This document shows, piece by piece, positions 45,728 to 53,989 of a stretch of 64,000 nucleotides of DNA. The position numbers and the translations under genes are program-made. Origin of the DNA: Chitinophagaceae bacterium (GTDB taxonomy: Bacteria > Bacteroidota > Bacteroidia > Chitinophagales > Chitinophagaceae). The first letter of the stretch is position 1. Each line of letters begins with the position of its first letter. The stretch spans positions 1 to 64,000 of the forward strand of contig CANGMZ010000001.1 of the NCBI GenBank assembly GCA_947454715.1, in the 5' to 3' direction. The notes beneath the pieces were generated by a model that was not told the origin of the DNA, ran no database searches, and was given only the letters and a program-made list of their open reading frames with translations.

Positions 45728-47098
45728 TTACTTTCTTTCCTTCCACATTTTATTGAATGTTTTCTCGGCAAATTGAAGGTCGCTTCTGTGTTTGCACCAG
45801 CTTTCTTTAAAAAGCTTGTTGACCACTTTGTTCTTCACCTTTGCACCACCTACATTCATTAGTCTGCGGCTGAGCATAGCTTGCTTCCATACCTTCCATG
45901 CCATATTTTCTGAAAAGTCATTGAGGTTGTCAGCAGTTGCTATTACCCTGTTTTCCAGGAGCATCTCATGTATGTTTATCTTCACCGGGCAAACCTCTGT
46001 GCAGTTTCCACAAAGACTGCTGGCATAGCTCATGTGCTTGTACTCATCCATACCAAGCAGGTGCGGTGTAATAACAGAGCCAATGGGGCCGCTATAAGTA
46101 GCTCCGTATGCATGACCACCAATATTCTTATATACAGGACAGGCATTCAGGCAAGACCCGCAACGAATACAATACATACTTTCGCGTACTTCTTTACGAA
46201 GTAAGTTGGTACGGCCATTGTCCAGCAATATAACATACATTTCCTCTGGTCCGTCGGTCTCATTTTCCTTCCTTGGTCCGCTGAAGATAGAATTGTAAAC
46301 TGTTACATTCTGTCCTGTGCCAAACGTAGCCAGCAATGGCCAGAAAAGGTGCAAGTCATTAATAGATGGCAACATCTTTTCTATCCCTACTATTGCTATC
46401 TGCGTTTTTGGGAACGATGTAGACAGCCGTCCATTACCTTCATTTTCAGTAACACAAACCCCTCCGACATCTGCCAATAAAAAGTTGCCACCGGTAATTC
46501 CTACTTCCGATGTAATATACTTCTGGCGCAGTTTCTGCCGCGCTATCATTGTTATTTCTGTAGGCGATAGATTGGGTGCAGTACCCAGCTTTTCATGAAA
46601 TACCTTTGCCACATCTTCCTTGCTTTTATGCATAGCAGGCGTCACTATGTGGTAGGGTGCTTCTCCGTCAAGCTGTTGTATATATTCTCCCAAATCAGTC
46701 TCAACAGACTCTATACCATTATCAGCCAAAAACTTGTTTAGGTGTATCTCTTCCGTCACCATCGACTTGGCCTTCACTACCTGCTTGGTATTCTTCTCCT
46801 GGCATATCTGCAATACTGCCTGCAAGGCATCATCTGCAGTCTCAGCCCATATTACCTTACCGCCCTTGGCAGTAAAGTTCTTTTCAAACATTTCCAGATA
46901 ATGATCCAGATTTTCTATGGCTTTCCATTTTACATTCTTAGCCTTACGGCGTGCATAGTCAAGGTTCGCAAACTGTTGTTTACCCTTAATTACACTATCA
47001 TTATACTTATCTATATTGAATGCAATCTTGCGCTTGTGCTCAAGATCATCCGCCTTGATGGCACTTTTTGCAAGAAATATGTTTTTCTGATCTGTCAT
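45728..47098 (-). CDS. lutB: LutB-type iron-sulfur protein
   Basis: A 456-residue protein (ATG 47098; an upstream in-frame start adds 24 unlikely residues). It has the LutB architecture: an LUD domain (KSKEDVAKVFHEKLGT, ITGGNFLLADVGG) and two ferredoxin-like clusters, CIRCGSCLNACPVY and CGNCTEVCPV, followed by a C-terminal domain with QAMLSRRLMN. In lactate-utilising bacteria LutB works with LutA and LutC in an iron-sulfur lactate oxidase; neither partner is adjacent here. It could serve a different electron-transfer role. Confidence 0.9.
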   Translation of the reverse strand: MTDQKNIFLAKSAIKADDLEHKRKIAFNIDKYNDSVIKGKQQFANLDYARRKAKNVKWKAIENLDHYLEMFEKNFTAKGGKVIWAETADDALQAVLQICQEKNTKQVVKAKSMVTEEIHLNKFLADNGIESVETDLGEYIQQLDGEAPYHIVTPAMHKSKEDVAKVFHEKLGTAPNLSPTEITMIARQKLRQKYITSEVGITGGNFLLADVGGVCVTENEGNGRLSTSFPKTQIAIVGIEKMLPSINDLHLFWPLLATFGTGQNVTVYNSIFSGPRKENETDGPEEMYVILLDNGRTNLLRKEVRESMYCIRCGSCLNACPVYKNIGGHAYGATYSGPIGSVITPHLLGMDEYKHMSYASSLCGNCTEVCPVKINIHEMLLENRVIATADNLNDFSENMAWKVWKQAMLSRRLMNVGGAKVKNKVVNKLFKESWCKHRSDLQFAEKTFNKMWKERK

Positions 47099-47114
47099 TA
47101 CCTCAAATAAGCTG

Positions 47115-47122
47115 CAAAAATA
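47115..47122 (-). promoter_or_regulatory. Bacteroidota -7 element for lutB
   Basis: The minus-strand sequence TATTTTTG lies 16 nt before the lutB ATG at 47098, which supports that start over the longer reading. Confidence 0.5.
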
Positions 47123-47289
47123 AAAAGGAATAATCACCCCACCCGCAAACCTGCAGAATATAGTTTGCAATTACAAAATACATTTTATTTTTTACTTATA
47201 AAGAAAATTGTGGCAATTACAGTGCTTCACTTGCCTTTTAATAATATTTATTATGTATTATTACCTACATAAACACGTAACATTCATTT

Positions 47290-48342
47290 ATGTTGTCCCG
47301 GTCATCTCTATACGTTCTATTGTTCTTGCTTTGTCTGTCGTTTGTACGGTGTAATCAGCCTACAGTAATAGCGGGGTATATACCTGATGATGGCAATTTT
47401 CCAAAAGTTGCAAACATCAGTACCTGCAAAGCCACAAGGTTCGTTCCTGCTATCACAAATGCAATCAACGATACCTGTAATACGATATATACGCCTACTT
47501 TCCTGTTGGCATGGGATGAATTGAAAACGAACATAGGTAATCCTTTGAAGCTGGATAAAGCAGATACTATGTTGATGCAGGTCAATGAGGTAAAGGCATT
47601 TAAAGATGCACTTTCTAAAGGAGAATACCATACCACAGTTACAGTAAAAGGGAATATTATCGACATTATTGCCTCTTTTGCTAAATCATTACCCTTTACT
47701 GATATAATGGATACCCTAACAACGCCATTCTCATTTAAAGGGGTCAGCGTCAGAGGGTTTGGTATGCCTCATTATGACGAAAAAATTGCCGGCAGTATAT
47801 CTATACTGTATTATTATAATGACGATAATTTCATAATCAAGGTTACCCCAAAAGATGATAGACAAGAGATTATTCTTGCGAAAGGTATTGCTAACAGTGG
47901 CAATTTGAATGATATGCTCACAGAAATTGAGCAGTTAAAAAAGACCGGAGAAGAACAAAAGAGAGAAAAGCAATTTGACAATAAATACCATCTGTTTTAT
48001 GACGATGATTTAATAATACCTGTATTGAAGTTTAACCTCGAAAAGAGCTACGAGAATTTTCTGAATATAAAGATCCATGCACCGCATGGCATGTATAGTA
48101 TTGCCAAAGCAAAGCAAAGAACAGCATTTATCTTAGATGAAAATGGAACAAAGGTGGAATCTGTGGCAGAAGTTGCTGTAGCTGCTGCCGCTGCACCGGG
48201 AACAGAGGAGGTAAAAGAGGTGCGCTTACCGAAACACTTATGGTTTAATAAACCATTTGTAGTTGTGTTGCATAAAAAAGACCAGCCGCAACCTTATTTT
48301 ATGGCTCATATTGCAAACCCTGAAGTAATGATCAAAAAATAG
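47290..48342 (+). CDS. Serpin-like lipoprotein/secreted protein
   Basis: A 350-residue exported protein; the N-terminus (MLSRSSLYVLLFLLCLSFVRC) is a signal with a possible lipid Cys. The C-terminal third is serpin-like: IPVLKFNLEKSYENFL resembles a serpin strand, AFILDENGT then a long Ala-rich run (residues 293-303) resembles the reactive-loop hinge, and L317-L327 (LWFNKPFVVVL) fits the serpin signature as I recall it, followed by YFMAHIANP. The N-terminal part is shorter and divergent from canonical serpins. If the loop inserts, it would inhibit a protease on the cell surface; this is inference. It is a single gene between lutB and kdsD. Confidence 0.7.
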   Translation: MLSRSSLYVLLFLLCLSFVRCNQPTVIAGYIPDDGNFPKVANISTCKATRFVPAITNAINDTCNTIYTPTFLLAWDELKTNIGNPLKLDKADTMLMQVNEVKAFKDALSKGEYHTTVTVKGNIIDIIASFAKSLPFTDIMDTLTTPFSFKGVSVRGFGMPHYDEKIAGSISILYYYNDDNFIIKVTPKDDRQEIILAKGIANSGNLNDMLTEIEQLKKTGEEQKREKQFDNKYHLFYDDDLIIPVLKFNLEKSYENFLNIKIHAPHGMYSIAKAKQRTAFILDENGTKVESVAEVAVAAAAAPGTEEVKEVRLPKHLWFNKPFVVVLHKKDQPQPYFMAHIANPEVMIKK

Positions 48343-48411
48343 ATACTACGGTTTTGAATGGGGAGATAATTTTCACATTTCCATATCAATCACATTTCAA
48401 CTTTAGCAAAC

Positions 48412-48419
48412 TATCTTTG
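48412..48419 (+). promoter_or_regulatory. Bacteroidota -7 element touching kdsD start
   Basis: TATCTTTG ends 4 nt before the ATG at 48424. Confidence 0.55.
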
Positions 48420-48423
48420 CGCC

Positions 48424-49392
48424 ATGTTTTCTGCAGAATCTGTACTGGCTAGTGCCCTCGAGACTATAAGGCTTGAAGCCGAATCTGTGAGTGCGCTCAC
48501 TAAATATATCGATGCCTCTTTTATTGAGGCTGTCCGCACTATACATGAAGCAAAAGGTAGAGTAGTGGTGAGTGGCATTGGTAAAAGTGCGGTGATAGCG
48601 CAGAAAATGGTTGCTACTTTCAATTCTACCGGAACACCTGCTTTGTTCATGCACGCTGCTGATGCTATTCATGGTGATTTGGGTATGATACAGCCCGATG
48701 ATGTGGCAATAGTGATTTCTAAAAGTGGTAATAGCCCTGAAATAAAGGTATTGGTGCCATTGATTAAGAATTTTGGCAACCCGGTAATTGCTATAAGTGG
48801 TAACGAAGGTTCTTTTTTGGCAACACAAGGCGATATATTTCTAAATACAACTGTAGAAAAGGAGGCTTGCCCCAATAATCTTGCCCCAACAACTAGCACA
48901 ACAGCGCAAATGGTTATGGGTGATGCATTGGCTGTTTGTCTGCTCAATCTCAAAGGTTTTTCTGATAAAGATTTTGCCCGCTATCATCCGGGTGGTGCAT
49001 TGGGTAAGCGTCTTTACCTGCGTGTAGCAGATATGAGCGATGCCAATGAAAAGCCTGTGGTGAAACCGGATAGTACGCTCAGGGAGATCATCTACGAAAT
49101 ATCAGGAAAAAGGTTGGGTGCCACTGCGGTTATTGACAGCCAAGGTGAACTTAAAGGAATCATCACAGATGGCGATTTGCGCCGCATGCTTGAAAAGTAT
49201 GATAATCCGTCTCAACTGAAGGCGGAAGATATTCTTACACCAAATGCTAAGTCTATAGATGGTGGTGAGCTGGCTACAGAAGCGCTGGCACTTATGCGTA
49301 GCCACGATATAACGCAACTGGTAGTAACCAAAGACAGTAAGTATGCCGGCATGCTGCACATTCACGATCTGGTTAGAGAAGGCATAATTTAA
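48424..49392 (+). CDS. kdsD: Arabinose-5-phosphate isomerase (KpsF/GutQ family)
   Basis: A 322-residue enzyme converting ribulose-5-phosphate to arabinose-5-phosphate, the first committed precursor of Kdo in LPS. The SIS domain (about residues 35-170) has VVVSGIGKSAVIAQKM, HAADAIHGDLGM and VISKSGNSPEI; two CBS motifs occupy about residues 200-322 (LGATAVIDSQGELKGIITDG and HDITQLVVTKDSKYAGMLHI). Length and order are standard. A strong terminator follows within 50 nt. Confidence 0.95.
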   Translation: MFSAESVLASALETIRLEAESVSALTKYIDASFIEAVRTIHEAKGRVVVSGIGKSAVIAQKMVATFNSTGTPALFMHAADAIHGDLGMIQPDDVAIVISKSGNSPEIKVLVPLIKNFGNPVIAISGNEGSFLATQGDIFLNTTVEKEACPNNLAPTTSTTAQMVMGDALAVCLLNLKGFSDKDFARYHPGGALGKRLYLRVADMSDANEKPVVKPDSTLREIIYEISGKRLGATAVIDSQGELKGIITDGDLRRMLEKYDNPSQLKAEDILTPNAKSIDGGELATEALALMRSHDITQLVVTKDSKYAGMLHIHDLVREGII

Positions 49393-49414
49393 TACTTATC
49401 ATAATAATTTGTTG

Positions 49415-49442
49415 ATGCTCCGGTGCTCCCGGAGCATTTTTG
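49415..49442 (+). terminator. Terminator after kdsD
   Basis: A 9-bp perfect stem (49415-49423 with 49429-49437), 5-nt loop, then TTTTTG. Confidence 0.9.
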
Positions 49443-49496
49443 TTTATTGTACCCCGTGTAAAATACCCCCTTATGTATGGTCCTTTTCACGTGTGT

Positions 49497-49720
49497 GGGC
49501 TCCGTTGCTGCTGCTACTTTTACATCATCATGAATTTACGATGCTATAAGCCCTGTTCGTAAGCTATTCTGGAGAAATACCCTCATCTGCGGGTGCTTCT
49601 GTAAAAATGATTCTCTTTTGTTTGAGTGCCGCCCCATGAGCCGCATATTACGGTTGAAACGTTCTTGCCTTCTGCTTCATTGCGGGAGGCAAGTCTGATT
49701 TAGGATGGTTGTAATAGCAG
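49497..49720 (+). ncRNA. Candidate structured non-coding RNA (unassigned)
   Basis: The gap 49443-49805 has no credible ORF yet is G+C-richer than other gaps here. By hand it folds into a branched structure. A closing helix pairs 49511-49516 with 49715-49720 and 49520-49523 with 49711-49714. Inside are three hairpins: 49573-49600 (9 bp with one mismatch), 49639-49655 (5 bp) and 49664-49693 (12 bp, some G-U). A second possible pairing, 49497-49501 with 49549-49553, crosses the closing helix. The stretch CCCCATGAGCCGCATATT recalls part of E. coli 6S RNA, but the hairpin layout is not the symmetric 6S shape. The strand and ends are guesses. Confidence 0.4.
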
Positions 49721-49805
49721 TGAATATCAAAATCTAACAAAATTTTGAGGACTATTAACCTGCTATATAGCTGTTCAATTACAAAAAACCTGTATTTTGC
49801 GCTCC

Positions 49806-50762
49806 ATGAGTTTAGACCTATCTATAGTCATACCCTTGTATAACGAAGAGGAATCACTTCCTGAGCTGGTGGCCTGGATAGAGAAAGTATGCACTGCCAA
49901 CAATTTTTCGCGTGAGATCATCATGATAGATGATGGTAGCACAGATGATAGCTGGCAAGTTGTAGAAAAACTAACAGCTGAATTTGCTTCTGTAAGAGGT
50001 ATAAAGTTTCAGCGTAATTATGGCAAAAGTCCGGCATTACACGAAGGGTTTAAAGCAGCCTCAGGTAATGTTATTATTACTATGGATGCCGATCTGCAGG
50101 ACAGCCCCGATGAAATTCCTGAACTTTATAGCATGATTGTTAATGATGGCTTTGATCTGGTTAGTGGCTGGAAAAAAGTTCGTTATGATAATGCAGTTAC
50201 CAAAAATCTGCCTTCTAAGTTATATAATGGTGTAAACCGCCGCCTTACCGGCATTAAGCTGCACGATATGAACTGCGGTCTTAAAGCGTATAAACGTAAG
50301 GTTGTTAAGAGTATAGAAGTATATGGCGAAATGCACCGTTTCATTCCGGTATTGGCTAAGTATGCCGGCTTTAAGAAAATAGGTGAAAAAGTAGTACAGC
50401 ACAGAGCTCGTAAATATGGTAGTTCAAAATTTGGTTGGGAACGCTTTATTAATGGCTTTTTAGATTTATTGTCTATTCAGTTTGTGAGCAGGTTTGGTAA
50501 AAAACCGATGCATCTTTTTGGTGCTATGGGTTCATTTACCTTTTTGATTGGTTTCTTCTTTACAATGTCATTGATTATTGACAAGATTCGTTTTGGTGAT
50601 AATTTTAGTATTACCAACAAGCCGGCATTTTATTTGTCATTAACTGCAATGGTGGTGGGTACGTTGTTTTTCCTCACTGGTTTCCTTGCAGAATTGATTA
50701 CCAGAAATGCGGCTGATAGGAACGTTTACCTGATGGATGAAAAGATAGGTTGGGATAACTGA
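49806..50762 (+). CDS. GT2 glycosyltransferase, dolichol-phosphate-mannose/GtrB type
   Basis: A 318-residue inverting glycosyltransferase. The GT-A domain begins LSIVIPLYNEEESLPELVAW, has IMIDDGSTDDSW and the DxD region MDADLQDSPDEIP. Two C-terminal membrane helices (about residues 235-258 and 270-295) mark the GtrB/DPM1-like class that loads a sugar onto undecaprenyl phosphate. The ATG at 49806 is chosen; a TTG 9 nt earlier falls in a T-rich promoter-like box. A bidirectional terminator follows, facing purN. Confidence 0.9.
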   Translation: MSLDLSIVIPLYNEEESLPELVAWIEKVCTANNFSREIIMIDDGSTDDSWQVVEKLTAEFASVRGIKFQRNYGKSPALHEGFKAASGNVIITMDADLQDSPDEIPELYSMIVNDGFDLVSGWKKVRYDNAVTKNLPSKLYNGVNRRLTGIKLHDMNCGLKAYKRKVVKSIEVYGEMHRFIPVLAKYAGFKKIGEKVVQHRARKYGSSKFGWERFINGFLDLLSIQFVSRFGKKPMHLFGAMGSFTFLIGFFFTMSLIIDKIRFGDNFSITNKPAFYLSLTAMVVGTLFFLTGFLAELITRNAADRNVYLMDEKIGWDN

Positions 50763-50785
50763 TTTTCAAGCTACTGATATCATAT

Positions 50786-50816
50786 TTACGGCCGAAGCAT
50801 CTAGCTTCGGCCGTAA
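50786..50816. terminator. Bidirectional terminator between GT2 and purN
   Basis: A perfect 13-bp stem (50786-50798 with 50804-50816) with a 5-nt loop, followed by TAATTTTTG on the right. Confidence 0.9.
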
Positions 50817-50864
50817 TAATTTTTGAGCATCATTATTGTAAAGATGTGTGAAAACCAACTGTCC

Positions 50865-51431
50865 TTACATTGATTTCAGTAGAAACTCAATTGTTCTTGG
50901 ATAGTAGAAATGCTCCAATTTATGGATGCGTGCAGCAAGGTCATCGGGGCTGTCGGTAGCTAAAACATCGCAACATGCCTGGGTAATAGTGTTGCCATTA
51001 TCATATACCTCATCAACATGGTGTATCGTAATGCCTGATTGCTTTTCTTTATTCCTTATTACCGCATTATGTACATGATGGCCATACATGCCCTTTCCGC
51101 CATAAGCCGGAAGCAAAGCAGGGTGAATATTGATGATTTTATTTGGGAATGCCTGAATCACTGATGCCGGTATTTTCCATAAAAAGCCCGCAAGAACAAT
51201 AAGTGACGGATTGAGGTCTGTCATTTGTTCTATCATCATTGCCTCACCAAAAGTCTCTTTGTTGATTGCCAAAAATGGAATATGCTCTCTTTCAGCAATG
51301 TCGCGCACTCCGGCACCTGGTTTATTACAAACAATCAATGACACCTTTGCCTGACCATTTTGTTTAAAATGATCAATTATAGCTTGTGCGTTACTGCCTG
51401 CGCCTGATGCAAAGATGATTATGGAGTGCAT
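50865..51431 (-). CDS. purN: Phosphoribosylglycinamide formyltransferase
   Basis: A 188-residue enzyme formylating GAR with 10-formyl-THF in purine synthesis. FASGAGSNAQAIIDHF is the N-terminal phosphate loop; INIHPALLPAYGGKGMYG contains the catalytic Asn and His; SGITIHHVDEVYDNGNTI supplies the catalytic Asp. It is the last gene of the leftward folD-queE-uppP-purN cluster, 31 nt after uppP. FolD in the same cluster makes the 10-formyl-THF it uses, a sensible pairing. Confidence 0.95.
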   Translation of the reverse strand: MHSIIIFASGAGSNAQAIIDHFKQNGQAKVSLIVCNKPGAGVRDIAEREHIPFLAINKETFGEAMMIEQMTDLNPSLIVLAGFLWKIPASVIQAFPNKIINIHPALLPAYGGKGMYGHHVHNAVIRNKEKQSGITIHHVDEVYDNGNTITQACCDVLATDSPDDLAARIHKLEHFYYPRTIEFLLKSM

Positions 51432-51462
51432 AATATTAAATCAAATGGTGAAAATAGATTGA

Positions 51463-52341
51463 TTACAGACCTGCCACCGGTTGAGCGATGTGATGAGTAG
51501 CAGTGGTAGTAGGCTTTGGTGTTGTCTCTTCTTTAGGCTCTTTCTTTATTACTCCTGTGAATATGAGCGCTAATATGGCTGCGCCTGCTATTATGCGATA
51601 CACTCCGAAAGCCTTAAAGCTGTGTTTCTGTACATAAGTAATAAATGACTTGATGGCCAAAACAGAAACCACAAATGATATTAGACAACCTACTAACAAC
51701 ATACTGATATTAGAGGAGTGAAATACTTCAGGCGTTTCCTTGTAGGTGTCCAGGATGTCTTTTGCGGTAGCTGCAGCCATTGTAGGCACAGCGAGAAAGA
51801 AAGAGAATTCAGCTGCTACTTTCTTGTCGAGCTTTGATGCCATGCCACCTATAATGGTAGATGCACTGCGACTGAGTCCCGGGAATATAATAGAGAGTAT
51901 CTGGAACAAACCAATTTTCAGCGCCTGACCATTAGTGATATCTTCTTCATTATGAATAGATGGTTTTTTGAACCAATTATCTACAAATAACAACAATACG
52001 CCACCTAGAAGTGTTATACATGCTATAGCTGTAACATTACCCAGTAGGTGTGCAATATGTTTTTTCAGCAGCAAACCAAATACTAATGCAGGGATAACTG
52101 CGATAATGAGTTTTACATAAAAAGCTATTCCCTTGAAATTGAGGAACTTTTTCCAATATAAAACTATGACTGCCATAACAGCTGCAAATTGTATCACAAT
52201 ATCAAACATATTGCTGAATGGCTCGTGAGGATCCATTTGCATGATAGCTTTTGTAAACTTGATGTGTGCGGTTGAAGATATAGGGAGAAACTCCGTAACT
52301 CCTTCTATAACGGCAATAACTACAGATTGTAACCAGGTCAT
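51463..52341 (-). CDS. uppP: Undecaprenyl-diphosphate phosphatase
   Basis: A 292-residue polytopic membrane enzyme recycling the undecaprenyl carrier for peptidoglycan and LPS. EGVTEFLPISSTAHI is the first signature and FPGLSRSASTIIGGM is the PGxSRS signature; both carry the catalytic residues. Eight hydrophobic helices fit the BacA fold. The C-terminus has an extra Thr/Pro-rich tail of about 25 residues (TTPKPTTTATHH) beyond the last helix. It starts 3 nt after the queE stop, so expression is coupled, though a TAtcTTTG box also lies 33 nt upstream inside queE. Confidence 0.95.
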   Translation of the reverse strand: MTWLQSVVIAVIEGVTEFLPISSTAHIKFTKAIMQMDPHEPFSNMFDIVIQFAAVMAVIVLYWKKFLNFKGIAFYVKLIIAVIPALVFGLLLKKHIAHLLGNVTAIACITLLGGVLLLFVDNWFKKPSIHNEEDITNGQALKIGLFQILSIIFPGLSRSASTIIGGMASKLDKKVAAEFSFFLAVPTMAAATAKDILDTYKETPEVFHSSNISMLLVGCLISFVVSVLAIKSFITYVQKHSFKAFGVYRIIAGAAILALIFTGVIKKEPKEETTPKPTTTATHHIAQPVAGL

Positions 52342-52344
52342 GTT

Positions 52345-52965
52345 TTACGGAATGTTTATGTATTTATGAGTTTGCAAAGATAATTGCCACTGTGGATGTT
52401 GTTGTATATAATCTATTATCAGGGGTGTTACGCTATCGCGCTTGCTCCATTCCGGCTGCAAATATAACAAGCAGTCGGGCCCCACTTTCGCAGCATGCTC
52501 TTCTGCCCATTTTAGATCACTTGGGTGGTATACAACTACTTTCAGTTCATTTGCCTTGTCCAGCGTTTCTTGTATCGGGGCTTTAAATTTTTTAGGGGAA
52601 AGTGTTACCCAGTCAATAGCACCGTTAATAGGATAAGATCCTGACGTTTCTATATGCGTTGCAAAGCCCTGCTGATGCAGTTGGTTGCAAAGTGCAGTGA
52701 GGTCATGCATGGCAGGCTCGCCACCTGTTATTACAGCTATTCTGCCGGGATTAGCGGATGCAATGCTCACTATTTCTGCAACACTCATTTTGGGATGCTT
52801 TTCTGCGTCCCAGCTTTCTTTTACATCGCACCACACGCAGCCTACATCGCAGCCGCCCAGTCTTATAAAGTATGCCGCCTTTCCTGTATGCAAGCCTTCT
52901 CCCTGAAGGGTATAGAAGTGCTCCATTACTGGATATAAGACATTATTTGATTCGGTATTTGTCAA
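52345..52965 (-). CDS. queE: 7-carboxy-7-deazaguanine synthase
   Basis: A radical SAM enzyme of the queuosine precursor (preQ0) pathway, 206 residues if it starts at TTG 52965 or 193 from ATG 52926. The cluster motif is GGCDVGCVWCDVKESWD (CX3CX2C), preceded by MEHFYTLQGEGLHTGKAAYF. The sequence before this Met (LYPV) is also seen in homologues, favouring the longer form; the TTG, however, lies in a TTATTTTG-like box. The other queC/D/F genes are not in view. It is followed by uppP 3 nt later. Confidence 0.93.
   Translation of the reverse strand: MTNTESNNVLYPVMEHFYTLQGEGLHTGKAAYFIRLGGCDVGCVWCDVKESWDAEKHPKMSVAEIVSIASANPGRIAVITGGEPAMHDLTALCNQLHQQGFATHIETSGSYPINGAIDWVTLSPKKFKAPIQETLDKANELKVVVYHPSDLKWAEEHAAKVGPDCLLYLQPEWSKRDSVTPLIIDYIQQHPQWQLSLQTHKYINIP
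52375..52382 (-). promoter_or_regulatory. Possible internal -7 element for uppP
   Basis: The minus-strand sequence TATCTTTG lies 33 nt before the uppP ATG, inside the queE 3' end. It could give uppP-purN an extra promoter. Confidence 0.35.
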
Positions 52966-53034
52966 AATAAAATTATTTAGTACTCCGCTTCCTGAGGAGT
53001 TATTTTCATGGAGAACTGTGTTAAGATGAATATG

Positions 53035-53919
53035 TTATGCTTTTATGGCTTTTTGTTTTGCAGCCAATAATGTGTTTTTCATTAAACCGCAAATTGTCAT
53101 TGGGCCAACTCCCTTGGGTACCGGCGTAATATAGCTGCAAAGCGGTGCTACATTGTCATAATCAACGTCTCCCACTAATCTGGATCCGCTTTTTTTCGTT
53201 GCATCGTCTATTCTGTTGATGCCTACGTCAATGATAATAGCTCCCGGCTTTACCATGTCTGCAGTCACAAAGAATGGTTTGCCAATAGCGGCTACAATCA
53301 CATCTGCCGTGCGGGTAATCTCTGCAAGGTTTTTTGTGCGGGAGTGGGTGAGTGTTACTGTGGCATTACCCGGTTTGGTATTGCGACTCAGTAATATTGT
53401 CATTGGTGTACCTACAATGTTACTGCGACCTATGACTACACAATGAAGTCCTGCTACATCAATATTGTAATGCTCCAGCATCAACATTATGCCGTAAGGC
53501 GTTGCCGGTAAAAAAGTAGGTTGCCCCAACATCATTTTTCCCTGAGATATTGGGTGGAAACCATCCACGTCTTTGGCGGGGTCAATAGTGTTGATGATCA
53601 AATCGCCAGAAATATGATCCGGTAATGGTAATTGTACTAATATGCCATCCACATCAGCATTGGCATTGAGTTGTTTCACTTCATTGATTAGCTGCGTTTC
53701 AGTTATTGTAGTGTCAAAACGGAGCAATGTAGATTCGAACCCAAGTTCTGCACAGCTTTTTACTTTATGCCCTACATAGGCCTCACTTGCGGGGTTGTTA
53801 CCTACTAATATGGCCGCCAGATGTGGTTTTTTGCCACCATTTGCCTGCCAGTCAATAACATCCTGTTTTATTTGCTCTTTGATATGAGCGGATACGAGTG
53901 CGCCGTCAAGTATTTGCAT
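53035..53919 (-). CDS. folD: Bifunctional methylenetetrahydrofolate dehydrogenase/cyclohydrolase
   Basis: A 294-residue FolD that interconverts 5,10-methylene-THF and 10-formyl-THF. The catalytic Lys lies in YVGHKVKSCAELGF, followed by GILVQLPLPDHI, the NADP-binding VVIGRSNIVGTPM and the C-terminal PVPKGVGPMTICGLM signature. It opens the leftward cluster with queE, uppP and purN and its product feeds PurN. A TATATTTG box ends 4 nt before the ATG. Confidence 0.96.
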   Translation of the reverse strand: MQILDGALVSAHIKEQIKQDVIDWQANGGKKPHLAAILVGNNPASEAYVGHKVKSCAELGFESTLLRFDTTITETQLINEVKQLNANADVDGILVQLPLPDHISGDLIINTIDPAKDVDGFHPISQGKMMLGQPTFLPATPYGIMLMLEHYNIDVAGLHCVVIGRSNIVGTPMTILLSRNTKPGNATVTLTHSRTKNLAEITRTADVIVAAIGKPFFVTADMVKPGAIIIDVGINRIDDATKKSGSRLVGDVDYDNVAPLCSYITPVPKGVGPMTICGLMKNTLLAAKQKAIKA

Positions 53920-53923
53920 ACTG

Positions 53924-53931
53924 CAAATATA
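53924..53931 (-). promoter_or_regulatory. Bacteroidota -7 element touching folD start
   Basis: The minus-strand sequence TATATTTG ends 4 nt before the folD ATG, predicting a leaderless message for the cluster. Confidence 0.55.
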
Positions 53932-53989
53932 AACATTTGAAGGTTTGTTAAATGCAATACAGGAATGCCTGTTTAATTAATGATGGTAA

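Noticed and set aside
49628-49650. 6S RNA (ssrS) assignment from a short sequence resemblance
   Set aside because: Only a short stretch resembles E. coli 6S, and the hairpins do not form one long symmetric helix with a central bubble; kept only as an unassigned candidate RNA.
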